DNA of 64,000 nt from Nostoc sp. ATCC 43529 (lineage in GTDB: Bacteria > Cyanobacteriota > Cyanobacteriia > Cyanobacteriales > Nostocaceae). This document shows, one piece after another, positions 45,528-53,802 of the stretch. The stretch is from contig LWTK01000084.1 in assembly GCA_003326205.1 (NCBI GenBank), forward strand, positions 248,001 to 312,000. The letters are read 5' to 3'. Within the stretch, counting starts at the first letter, position 1. Each line of letters opens with the position of its first letter. The notes beneath the pieces were generated by a model. The model worked only from the letters and a program-made list of their open reading frames with translations. It was not told the DNA's origin and ran no database searches. Made by a program: the position numbers and the translations under genes.

Positions 45528-46538
45528 TTATAAAACTCCTGCCTGTTGTAATAAATTTAAAGTTCCTGGCAAATCATCTAAGTCTGTCAGGCTAACATTA
45601 GGTGGATTGAGTTTGTTAATTGGCACTTGTTTTGATGGTGCTGGAATTCCTTTTACTAAAGGATATTCATTAGTTTCTTGAGCAAAGTAATTTTGTGAAC
45701 TCTGTTTGAGCAGGTAATCAATTAACGCTTCAGCATCAGATTTTTGGTCAGTTGTACTTGTAATTGCTACCCCTGCCACATTAATTATTGCTCCAGCATC
45801 TTTTTTCGTGTAGTGATGAGCTACAGGGAAGTTAGAATTGTCTTTTTTGAAGCGATACAAGTAGTAATTATTCACTAAACCAAGATGAATTTCTCCGCGT
45901 CCCAAAGCTTCAACGATGGCGGAATTTTTACCGTAATCTTTGACACCATTTGCTTTCATATCTTTGAGCCATTGTAAGGTCTTTTGGTCTCCATCCAAGA
46001 CTCGCATGGCGGTAACAAATGATTGAAATGAACCGTTAGTTGGTGCCCAACCGACTTTACCGCGCCATTTTGGTTGTGTTAGCTGTGAAATTGATGTTGG
46101 TAATTCGCTTTGTTTGACTAGCTTGGTGTTGTAGTCAATTACACGCGCACGTCCAGAAATTCCGAGCCAATGTCCTTTGGGAGAACGAAAGCGACTATCG
46201 ACTTTATTCAGCAATTTCGAGGCAATTGGTAGTGTTAATTGTTTTTTCTCCAAAGTGCCTAAAGCACCAGCATCTTGAGCAAAAAACAAGTCTGCACGAC
46301 TATTTTTGCCTTCTTCTAAAAGAGCGATCGCTAATTCCGCAGTATCACCATAACGTACTTGAATATCCTTTTTTAAGTCTTTTTTGGCTTTTTCAATTAA
46401 AGGCCCAATCAGTTTTTGTTCTCTACCTGAATAGATTACCAGGGTTTTTGTTTGGGCATCTACAGCCATCCCAATTCCCCAGCCGAGTGTTAAAGCTAGA
46501 GCTAATGCTGAAACTTTCAGCAATGGTAAAGTTTTCAA
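45528..46538 (-). CDS. futA: ferric iron-binding periplasmic protein
   Basis: A 336-residue class-II binding protein. The signal sequence (about 8-28) ends near AVDAQ and is followed by TKTLVIYSGREQKLIGP, the FutA/FbpA beginning. The paired tyrosines that hold Fe(III) are seen in NNYYLYRF, with a further Tyr in VRYGD. A signal peptide with a possible TatP character cannot be shown. First gene of the futABC operon. Expression is expected to be controlled by Fur, but no clear Fur box was found upstream. Confidence 0.92.
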   Translation of the reverse strand: MKTLPLLKVSALALALTLGWGIGMAVDAQTKTLVIYSGREQKLIGPLIEKAKKDLKKDIQVRYGDTAELAIALLEEGKNSRADLFFAQDAGALGTLEKKQLTLPIASKLLNKVDSRFRSPKGHWLGISGRARVIDYNTKLVKQSELPTSISQLTQPKWRGKVGWAPTNGSFQSFVTAMRVLDGDQKTLQWLKDMKANGVKDYGKNSAIVEALGRGEIHLGLVNNYYLYRFKKDNSNFPVAHHYTKKDAGAIINVAGVAITSTTDQKSDAEALIDYLLKQSSQNYFAQETNEYPLVKGIPAPSKQVPINKLNPPNVSLTDLDDLPGTLNLLQQAGVL

Positions 46539-46799
46539 TCTTCAGTCCTCCACCTTAATACTTACCAGGAAGTTTTTGCAACAATTTTGTTATTCTCAAT
46601 CTTTACCATTAACTTGTACTACTAAGCAAGAAAATTTCTCAAAAAATTAAAATTTCATCCTTTTGCCAGATGACTTTCAGCCGCTTAGGATTTAAAAAAA
46701 CTCTACGAAATTCTTGCCCCAATACCCTACAAACAAGGGTTAATCGCGTTTCTACCCACTGCCTAATACCCACCTTCACCAATCATTTTTAGGTTGACA

Positions 46800-46905
46800 G
46801 ACCTCACCCACCCAGCCTCCCTCTCCTACGAGGAGAGGGAGGAGTAACGAAAAATTAGGCTTTTTGCTCCCCTCTCCTATTAGGAGAGGGGCTGGGGGTG
46901 AGGTC
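46800..46905. mobile_element. MITE-like double-hairpin element
   Basis: About 106 bp with inverted ends GACCTCACCCACCCAGCC and GGCTGGGGGTGAGGTC. Two inner hairpins: CCCTCTCCTACGAGGAGAGGG (46820) and CCCCTCTCCTATTAGGAGAGG (46869). The architecture resembles the 147-bp family at 31553 and 35556. TTGACAGACC occurs both just before it (46794) and about 35 bp after it (46940). Confidence 0.6.
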
Positions 46906-47018
46906 AAAATCCTGTACATCGAATTCACGTATTTTTACGTTGACAGACCACTAGTACGTTAAAGTCTCTTGAAGAGATAGGATCTACTAAAAGAGTCATA
47001 TTTATTAGGAGTAGACCT

Positions 47019-47639
47019 CTGTCTTTACAATTTATTAACGTCCCTACAGCCAACTCTCAACCGCCCGCAGGTTTAATAGTCACTTTGCATGGTTGGGGTG
47101 CTAATGCTGAGGATGTGGCATCTTTGTTACCTTTTATCAACTTATCTGATTACCAATTTGTATTACCCAATGCACCTTTTCCTTATCCCTACTCGCCCAT
47201 AGGGAGGGCATGGTATGACTTGAGGGTAGAAAATATGTATGAAGGGTTGGCAGAAAGTCGGCAACTGCTAATAGACTTTTTGCAATCTTTAGAAAGCAGT
47301 ACTGGGATACCTTTGTCACGGACTATTTTGAGTGGATTTTCTCAAGGCGGGGCAATGACTTTAGATGTAGGATCGAAATTACCCCTAGCAGGTTTAGTTG
47401 TGATGAGTGGGTATTTACATCCTGATGCGATCGCAGCAGCTAAAGGTGAAATTCCCCCGACTTTAATTACCCACGGGAGAAAGGATGAAGTTGTACCCCT
47501 GCAAGCCGCATGGAAGGCACGAGAAACTGTAGAATCTTTGGGAGTGGCTGTAGAATATCACGAATTTGACACGGGGCATGAAATAGATCCACAAACGTTA
47601 AACGTGCTACGGAACTTCGTTGTCAAGACAATTGCCTAG
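47019..47639 (+). CDS. carboxylesterase/phospholipase family hydrolase with probable CTG start
   Basis: An alpha/beta hydrolase of 206 residues, similar to YpfH/acyl-protein-thioesterase-like esterases. The oxyanion region TLHGWGANAED, nucleophile Ser in LSGFSQGGAM, Asp in GRKDEVVPL and His in DTGHEID form the catalytic set. No ATG, GTG or TTG precedes the conserved start of the domain. A CTG at 47019 is preceded by AGGAG with a seven-base gap and gives LSLQFINVP as the natural N-terminus. A TTG at 47085 would remove the first beta strand. Hydrolysis of a small ester is the family expectation; the substrate is unknown. Confidence 0.85.
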   Translation: MSLQFINVPTANSQPPAGLIVTLHGWGANAEDVASLLPFINLSDYQFVLPNAPFPYPYSPIGRAWYDLRVENMYEGLAESRQLLIDFLQSLESSTGIPLSRTILSGFSQGGAMTLDVGSKLPLAGLVVMSGYLHPDAIAAAKGEIPPTLITHGRKDEVVPLQAAWKARETVESLGVAVEYHEFDTGHEIDPQTLNVLRNFVVKTIA

Positions 47640-47794
47640 TCAAGATTACGATTTTTTTATAAATTCTGGTATAAATGCGGAAAAATTTCACGAAATCAAT
47701 GACCTCTAATGAGTAAGATATATTGGGAGGCTGCAAAATAAAGCAACTTCACCCATGCTGAAGGCGAATGCTGCATAAGGGAGGGGCAAGCATT

Positions 47795-48007
47795 ATGACA
47801 ACTCTAAGCATTTCCAGGAAAGAAATTGCTGCCATGACTGCGGCAGAGGTAGAAGATCTGGCTACACGTCTGGAACTGGATAATTACAGTAATGCTTTTG
47901 AGGGTTTAAATGATTGGCATCTACTACGAGCGATCGCATTTCAGCGTCCAGAGTTAGTGGAACCCTACATTTACCTGTTAGACTTGGAACCCTACGACGA
48001 AGCTTAG
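47795..48007 (+). CDS. small cyanobacterial protein, DUF2555-like
   Basis: A 70-residue acidic soluble protein. GGAGG ten bases upstream fixes the ATG at 47795. It reads ISRKEIAAMTAAEVEDLATR, then FEGLNDWHLLRAIAFQRPEL and ends LDLEPYDEA. From memory this fits the DUF2555 family of cyanobacteria, whose function is unknown. It precedes coaBC by 90 bp on the same strand. Confidence 0.75.
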   Translation: MTTLSISRKEIAAMTAAEVEDLATRLELDNYSNAFEGLNDWHLLRAIAFQRPELVEPYIYLLDLEPYDEA

Positions 48008-48097
48008 TTGAAAGTTGAGAGTTAGGAGTTAGGAGTTGGAGATTCATATTCGTAACTACTTGCTCCTAAGTTACTACTTACTCCTAACTTTTTTACC

Positions 48098-49309
48098 ATG
48101 ACTAATCGAAAATTGAACAGGGTTTTAATTGCTATAGGTGGCGGTATCGCCGCCTATAAGGTCTGTGAGTTGATTTCGACGTTGTTTAAAACCGGTGTGG
48201 AAGTGCGAGTCATCCTCACCCGTTCGGCGCAAAAATTTATTACGCCTTTGACTGTCGCCACCCTATCCCGCCATCAAGCATACACAGATGATGATTTTTG
48301 GCAACCAACTCACTCTCGTCCGTTGCATATTGAGTTGGGTGAATGGGCCGATGTGATGGTAATTGCTCCGTTGACGGCTAATACATTAGCAAAGTTAGCC
48401 TACGGTATGGCTGATAATTTACTCACAAACACCGTGCTGGCTTCTACTTGTCCTGTATTGTTAGCACCAGCGATGAATACGGATATGTGGGAACAACTAT
48501 CGGTGCAGCGCAATTGGCAACAGCTGTTGATAGATAGCCGATATCATGGTATGAGTACAGTATCGGGTTTATTAGCTTGCGATCGCGTCGGTGCTGGTAG
48601 GATGGCAGAACCGCGAGAGATTTTGACTTACATCCAATCGCTCCTGCACACCCAAGGCAAACGAGATTTAGTCGGGAAACGAGTGTTAGTTAGTGCTGGG
48701 GGAACGCGAGAGCATCTTGACCCAGTAAGGTTTATTGGCAATCCTTCCACTGGTAAAATGGGATTAGCCCTAGCCCAAGCGGCACTCCACCGAGGCGCAA
48801 GAGTCACTCTGGTGCATACTCCAGCTAATTGGGAAGTACCATTGGGAGTGCAAGCAATTTCTGTGACGAGTGCAGAGCAAATGCATCACGCGATGGTGGA
48901 ATATTTAGCCAACGCTGATATCATTGTCATGTCAGCAGCCGTGGCAGATGTCAAGCCCAAAGATTATAGTACAGAAAAATTGCCCAAGCGATCGCTCCCC
49001 GAAGCTTTACCCTTGGAACCCGTACCCGATATAGTCGCCCGATTAGCACAACTCAAACAGTCGCATCAAATATTAGTTGGTTTTGCAGCACAAAGTGGAG
49101 ATATTGTCAATCCAGCGTTAGAAAAATTACAGCATAAAAAATTAGATGCGATCGTTGCTAATCCCATCGATAAACCAGATAGTGGTTTTGGCAGCGATCG
49201 TAATCAAGCGATATTTTTAGATATCCAAGGACATCAATTAGAAATTGCACCTTGTTCTAAATTAGAAATGGCGCATCAATTATTTGATTTTCTCACATCC
49301 GAATTTTAG
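48098..49309 (+). CDS. coaBC: bifunctional phosphopantothenoylcysteine decarboxylase/synthase
   Basis: A 403-residue CoaBC (Dfp) protein for two steps of coenzyme A synthesis: CTP-dependent joining of cysteine to phosphopantothenate, and FMN-dependent decarboxylation to phosphopantetheine. The CoaC half (1-185) shows [12 protein letters not shown], the active-site His in [13 protein letters not shown], and [10 protein letters not shown]. The CoaB half (about 190-400) shows [18 protein letters not shown] and the lysine loop KLPKRS. Length and both halves are complete. Confidence 0.96.
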   Translation: MTNRKLNRVLIAIGGGIAAYKVCELISTLFKTGVEVRVILTRSAQKFITPLTVATLSRHQAYTDDDFWQPTHSRPLHIELGEWADVMVIAPLTANTLAKLAYGMADNLLTNTVLASTCPVLLAPAMNTDMWEQLSVQRNWQQLLIDSRYHGMSTVSGLLACDRVGAGRMAEPREILTYIQSLLHTQGKRDLVGKRVLVSAGGTREHLDPVRFIGNPSTGKMGLALAQAALHRGARVTLVHTPANWEVPLGVQAISVTSAEQMHHAMVEYLANADIIVMSAAVADVKPKDYSTEKLPKRSLPEALPLEPVPDIVARLAQLKQSHQILVGFAAQSGDIVNPALEKLQHKKLDAIVANPIDKPDSGFGSDRNQAIFLDIQGHQLEIAPCSKLEMAHQLFDFLTSEF

Positions 49310-49331
49310 ATTTTCAATTTTGCCAAAATGT

Positions 49332-49359
49332 AGAGATGTTGCATTGCAACGTCTCTTTT
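49332..49359 (+). terminator. probable terminator of coaBC
   Basis: A stem of AGAGATGTTGCA against TGCAACGTCTCT (with G-T pairing), followed by TTTT, 22 bp after the coaBC stop. Confidence 0.65.
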
Positions 49360-49455
49360 GAACCCATCTTAAAAAACCAGCAAAATCATTCTGCTTTCTC
49401 TGCAACACCAAAAAATTAAACAGTCCTGTTTTTGACGAGAGAGTTAGCTTTAGGC

Positions 49456-49833
49456 TTATGATAACCCTTTTATGAACTCACTGTATTGCTGGTCAGAGAG
49501 TAAGGCATTAACCGCAGAGGAATCGCTAAACTTGATTTTTACTAACCAGCCTTCGCCATAGGCGTCTTGATTGATTAGTTCGGGGTCATCAACAACTGCC
49601 TGGTTGACCTCTACAAGCTCCCCTTCTATGGGACTATAGAAGTCTATTACTCCCTTAGTGGCTTCGATATTACCGATTATAAGATTCTGGCCAATCAATG
49701 TGCCAACGTTTGGCAACTCTACTCCTGTAACCTCATTAAGGTGATTGCTTGCATACTGAGTAAAGCCCAGTGTAGCAATGTTGCCATCAACTCGAACCCA
49801 TGTATGCTCCTTACTATATTTCAGGTCGCTCAT
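49456..49833 (-). CDS. gcvH: glycine cleavage system H protein
   Basis: A 125-residue lipoyl carrier protein. It begins MSDLKYSKEHTWVRVDG and has the lipoylation lysine in IEATKGVIDFYSP, followed by GELVEVNQAVVDDPELIN and GWLVKIK. The H protein shuttles the aminomethyl group of glycine between the P, T and L proteins. The lysine loop (EATKGVID) departs from the usual ESVKAVSD, so this could be a second, specialised H protein. The ATG at 49833 has AAGGA upstream. It is divergent from the lipoate ligase gene; gcvT and gcvP are not in the window. Confidence 0.9.
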   Translation of the reverse strand: MSDLKYSKEHTWVRVDGNIATLGFTQYASNHLNEVTGVELPNVGTLIGQNLIIGNIEATKGVIDFYSPIEGELVEVNQAVVDDPELINQDAYGEGWLVKIKFSDSSAVNALLSDQQYSEFIKGLS

Positions 49834-49889
49834 GAACAAATTTTTCCTTATAATCTCAAATAAAAGTATTATTAAATACTGATATTTGA

Positions 49890-50750
49890 ATGTCAATATA
49901 TTTCCCAAGTCCAGAACCTATAAGACAACTAGCAACCGAGTCACCATCCACCTGGCGTTTTATTCCAATGCTTCAGACATCAGGAGGAGTGCAAATGGCG
50001 ATCGATGCTTGGTTGTTCAAGCAATGCGAAGAGGAACAACATCCGCCTACCTTGCGTTTTTATACCTGGCATCCCCACGCCATCTCCTTGGGACATCTGC
50101 AAAAACAATGGCCTGCCCAGTGGCATAATCTCATTTATCAAGGACAGCAACTCGATATAGTTCGTCGCCCAACGGGAGGTAGAGCCGTTCTCCATCAAGG
50201 AGACTTAACCTATGCCCTGATTACAAGAGCGAGTACTGCAAAAAGCTGGGGTATTTATGAAAACATCTGTAACTTTTTGATTCAAGGCTGGCAAACCTTG
50301 GGTGTTGAATTAGATTATGGTTCTGCTGGACGGGGTTATATTCACAATCCCAGTTGCTTCAACACAGCAACAGCCGCAGACTTGGTTACCCCTGATGGGA
50401 GTAAATTCATTGGTAGCGCCCAACGCAAGGGAAGAAATAATATTCTTCAACACGGCTCGATGATTTTGTCCACAGACAAAGGTTTATTTGAAGAAATCTT
50501 TGAACAATCGGCTCCTTGGAATACCTCGTTTTGTAAAACAGAGGAACAGGATAGCTGGATTGTAAAGATTGTAGATACACTAACAGAGACGGCAAAACAG
50601 TATTTTGGCATAGAATTAGTCACCCAACCATTCACAGAACAAGAATGGGAGGATATTCTTAAATTGCGATCGCTTTATGAAGTGCGATCGGGCATATTAA
50701 AATCTCAAATCTCAAATCTAAAAATTGTTTTAGGGAATGAATACAGTTGA
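49890..50750 (+). CDS. lipoate--protein ligase family protein
   Basis: A 286-residue BPL/LplA/LipB-fold protein that should attach lipoate or octanoate to lipoyl domains. Seen: RFIPMLQTSGGVQMAIDAWL, written here as ASTGxxQM-like start, FYTWHPHAISLGHLQ, the hallmark RRPTGGRAVLHQGDLTYAL, and the lysine in SKFIGSAQRKGRNNILQHGS. The last 15 residues run into the convergent DUF4280 gene (20-bp overlap). It faces away from gcvH across 56 bp, so a shared regulatory spacer and a shared substrate relation are likely. Confidence 0.88.
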   Translation: MSIYFPSPEPIRQLATESPSTWRFIPMLQTSGGVQMAIDAWLFKQCEEEQHPPTLRFYTWHPHAISLGHLQKQWPAQWHNLIYQGQQLDIVRRPTGGRAVLHQGDLTYALITRASTAKSWGIYENICNFLIQGWQTLGVELDYGSAGRGYIHNPSCFNTATAADLVTPDGSKFIGSAQRKGRNNILQHGSMILSTDKGLFEEIFEQSAPWNTSFCKTEEQDSWIVKIVDTLTETAKQYFGIELVTQPFTEQEWEDILKLRSLYEVRSGILKSQISNLKIVLGNEYS

Positions 50751-51116
50751 TTGACCAGGATAAACTACCTCAATCACACCAGCCCACGCACACATCAACT
50801 TAGATGTATTATTCAGTGCTGGGCTGTTAGCAATCAGAACGGTAGGCGAACCCGGTGTCCAGGGTGCGGGGATAACAGGTATACAAGGCATAGGTGTTAA
50901 CACGCCCGAAGCTGCTGCTGTGGCGGATGCAACTGTTGGATTGGCTAAAGACGAACACATACCAAAAGGCATGATATTCACCATTGGCTTATTATCCAAA
51001 ATGTTCGCATCAGGCGTACCTGTCAACACCCGATTGACGGGTAGAACTACAAACGAACTTGGTGCCGCACCAAAGCTACACTTGAGGGTTGCGCCGGAAC
51101 ATACTTGCAGAGCCAT
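50730..51116 (-). CDS. PAAR-like protein (DUF4280)
   Basis: A 128-residue DUF4280 protein, a PAAR-like spike-tip fold seen in contractile injection systems. Family blocks: LKCSFGAAPSSFVVLPVNRV, NIMPFGMCSSLANP, GVLTPMPCIPVIPAPWTPG, LNNTSKLMCAWAGVIEV and YPGQ near the end. GGAGGGG nine bases upstream fixes the ATG at 51116. No sheath, tube, baseplate or AAA+ gene is in the window, so it is an orphan. It may tip a particle encoded elsewhere or act in another role. Confidence 0.85.
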   Translation of the reverse strand: MALQVCSGATLKCSFGAAPSSFVVLPVNRVLTGTPDANILDNKPMVNIMPFGMCSSLANPTVASATAAASGVLTPMPCIPVIPAPWTPGSPTVLIANSPALNNTSKLMCAWAGVIEVVYPGQSTVFIP

Positions 51117-51299
51117 AATTTATCCCCTCCACAAATCAAGATACAGTTACCTGGATAATGTAGCGTAGCATTCATCAGGTTGTGTTGCAAAACCCCAAGC
51201 CGGATAATTTGGGCAGAGGACGGGGGACGTTATACATTAATAAGTGTGTCTGCAATACCGGACTTGTTCTGGCTTAGTCTCAATAGCAAAGGTTTAGAG

Positions 51300-52781
51300 A
51301 TGTCTACTTTATCAGAAACTTCTATCTTGGCGGCAATTCTGCTAGTAGCTTTAGGCATTTTGGGTTGGGGCTTTTATCGCGCCAGACCTTTTGGCAAGCT
51401 AGGAATCTTGGCTTGGTTACAGTCGGTGGTGTTGATGACTCCGTGGCTACTGTTTTTTGGATTGTTTGCCGCAGGAATTTACATCAACATAGCAGGTATA
51501 TTGTTCTTAGTAGTGGCTTCTGCTGGATTGTATATCTACTTGGGCAGCCAGTTACGCAAAGCTGGGCAAGATGCCATACTCAAGCAGCGGGCAACCGAAA
51601 GACTTGCGGCTGAGTCCTCACCTGAAGAAAATTCGCCACAACCAACAGTAATAGAACTCAAACCCCAAATCCCACCAATACCAGAAGATGACTTGAATGC
51701 AATTAAAGGTATTTTTGGTATTGATACATTTTTCGCCACAGAAACCATCCCCTACCAAGATGGAGCGATTTTTAAAGGCAATTTGCGGGGAGAACCGGAA
51801 GAAATTCACAACCGTTTGAGTGCAAATTTGCGAGAACGGCTTGGCGATCGCTATCGCTTGTTTTTAGTCGAAAATACAGATGGCAGACCAGTAGTTATTG
51901 TTCTGCCCAGTCGCAACGATCCCCGACCAATGCAGTTATCGCAAAAAGCTTTTGCAGGTATTCTCTTGGTAGCCACCATAGCCACAAATTTAGAAGCTGC
52001 GGGATTACTGCTAAATTTTGATTTCTTTACTAGTCCTGCAAGGTTCACAGAAGCTTTGCCCATAGGTGCGGGCATATTTGCGATTTTAGTCGCTCACGAA
52101 ATCGGTCATTGGGTACTTGCTCGCCGTCACCAAATCCGCCTTAGCTGGCCGTTCTTTCTACCTGCTGTGCAAATTGGTTCCTTTGGTGCAATTACCCGCT
52201 TTGAATCTTTATTACCCAACCGCAAAGTATTATTTGATATCGCCTTGGCAGGGCCAGCCGCAGGTGGTATCGTTTCTTTGGGAATGCTGATTACTGGCTT
52301 GCTGCTTTCCCACCCTGGTAGCTTATTTCAATTGCCAAATCAGTTTTTCCAAGGGTCAATTTTAGTGGGAAGCTTGGCGCGGGTTGTCCTTGGTTCTGCC
52401 TTGCAGTCGTCTTTGGTAAGCGTTCATCCCTTGGTGGTGATTGGTTGGTTGGGGTTAGTAATTACCGCTTTGAACTTAATGCCCGCAGGACAACTAGATG
52501 GCGGTCGTATTGTCCAGGCCATTTATGGACGCAAAACCGCAGGACGAGCCACTGTAGCAACTTTAATTTTACTGGTGCTAGTGTCTCTCGGTAATGTTCT
52601 GGCTATGTACTGGGCGTTCGTGATTTTCTTCTTGCAACGAGATTTAGAACGCCCCAGCTTGAATGAAATTACTGAACCCGATGATGCTAGAGCTGCTTTG
52701 GGTCTTTTGGCTTTATTCTTGATGATTACCACCCTTTTACCCCTGACTCCTGGCTTGGCTGGACGCTTGGGCATAGGATAA
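51300..52781 (+). CDS. site-2 protease family intramembrane metalloprotease
   Basis: A 493-residue M50-type protease. Two helices (about 9-65) open the protein; a soluble region (about 110-205) follows, then the membrane core with zinc ligands HEIGH (about 263) and NLMPAGQLDGGR (about 396), and FGAITRFESLLPNRK and GPAAGG between them. Plant EGY and cyanobacterial S2P proteins have this layout; they cut anchored regulators or photosynthetic proteins. The ATG at 51300 gives a normal N-terminus; the frame is open further upstream without a good start. Confidence 0.92.
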   Translation: MSTLSETSILAAILLVALGILGWGFYRARPFGKLGILAWLQSVVLMTPWLLFFGLFAAGIYINIAGILFLVVASAGLYIYLGSQLRKAGQDAILKQRATERLAAESSPEENSPQPTVIELKPQIPPIPEDDLNAIKGIFGIDTFFATETIPYQDGAIFKGNLRGEPEEIHNRLSANLRERLGDRYRLFLVENTDGRPVVIVLPSRNDPRPMQLSQKAFAGILLVATIATNLEAAGLLLNFDFFTSPARFTEALPIGAGIFAILVAHEIGHWVLARRHQIRLSWPFFLPAVQIGSFGAITRFESLLPNRKVLFDIALAGPAAGGIVSLGMLITGLLLSHPGSLFQLPNQFFQGSILVGSLARVVLGSALQSSLVSVHPLVVIGWLGLVITALNLMPAGQLDGGRIVQAIYGRKTAGRATVATLILLVLVSLGNVLAMYWAFVIFFLQRDLERPSLNEITEPDDARAALGLLALFLMITTLLPLTPGLAGRLGIG

Positions 52782-52997
52782 ATCAGCTAAAACATATGTG
52801 ATTGCGACAGATTCTTGAGTAAAGATGCGAGGAATCGTGTCTCTGGAAATGGTGTATTCGCATTCATTTTTTAAATGGGTATAAATTGCGATAAACGCTA
52901 TAGTTCCTTCTAGCAGCGATCGCTAAATTTAACCTTGCTACAGCACTTTAACAACAGATAATCACTTTGGCGAACCAAAATACAACCAGATTTATCT

Positions 52998-53738
52998 ATG
53001 GCATCTTTAGTAGGAAAAGTTGCAATTATCACAGGTGCATCGCGGGGAATTGGACGAGCGATCGCACTGAAGTTAGCTGGTAACGGGGCATCTATTGTCG
53101 TTAATTATGCTGGTAATGCAGGTAAAGCACAGGAAGTTGTTGCAGAAATTGAAAGATTGGGAGTAAAGGCGATCGCCCTCCAAGCTGATGTTAGCAAAGT
53201 ACCCGACATTCAACGGTTATTTGAGCAAACACTCGAACACTTTGGTAAAGTCGATATTTTGGTCAACAATGCCGGAATCGCCTTCTACAAACCAATTTGT
53301 CAAGTGACAGAAGAAGAGTTTGACAAAATTTATGCCATTAATGTTAAAGGTACTTATTTTGCTTGCCAACAAGCCGCGCAACACATGGCAGAAGGGGGAC
53401 GGATTATCAACTTTTCCTCATCAACTACGGTGATGATGCTACCAACTTATAGTGCCTATGTAGCAACTAAGGGTGCTGTTGAACAAATTACGCGGGTACT
53501 AGCTAAAGAATTGGGTGCAAAGGCGATCGCAGTCAATGTTATTTCTCCTGGCCCCACCGATACAGAACTATTTCGAGAAGGCAAAACACAAGAACAGATA
53601 GACCGTTTAGCCCAAATGGCTGCTTTTGGCAAGCTGGGAGATGTGCAAGAAATTGCCGATGTAGTAGCATTTCTCGCTAGCGACGAAGCTAGATGGATTA
53701 CTGGGCAAAACATTCGTGTCAACGGTGGAATCGCCTAA
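52998..53738 (+). CDS. short-chain dehydrogenase/reductase (FabG-like)
   Basis: A 246-residue classical SDR. The NADP motif TGASRGIGRA, the structural NNAG, the catalytic Ser in INFSSSTT and YxxxK in YSAYVATKGAV, and the C-terminal VAFLASDEARWITGQNIRVNGG are visible. It could reduce a 3-oxoacyl thioester, a sugar or another carbonyl; the residues do not decide. Confidence 0.92.
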   Translation: MASLVGKVAIITGASRGIGRAIALKLAGNGASIVVNYAGNAGKAQEVVAEIERLGVKAIALQADVSKVPDIQRLFEQTLEHFGKVDILVNNAGIAFYKPICQVTEEEFDKIYAINVKGTYFACQQAAQHMAEGGRIINFSSSTTVMMLPTYSAYVATKGAVEQITRVLAKELGAKAIAVNVISPGPTDTELFREGKTQEQIDRLAQMAAFGKLGDVQEIADVVAFLASDEARWITGQNIRVNGGIA

Positions 53739-53743
53739 AGTTA

Positions 53744-53789
53744 TTGTCGGTGAACCTTCACTAAAATTAAGCGATGCGTTCACCGACAA
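53744..53789. terminator. inverted repeat between convergent genes
   Basis: Perfect 12-bp arms TTGTCGGTGAAC and GTTCACCGACAA with a 22-base loop, directly after the SDR stop and 13 bp before the end of the opposing gene. No T-run, so termination is possible but not shown. Confidence 0.45.
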
Positions 53790-53802
53790 GTTGTTAGGAA
53801 AA

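Noticed and set aside
46582-46600. Possible Fur box upstream of futA
   Set aside because: Only about 8 of 19 positions fit the usual box; AT-rich chance match.
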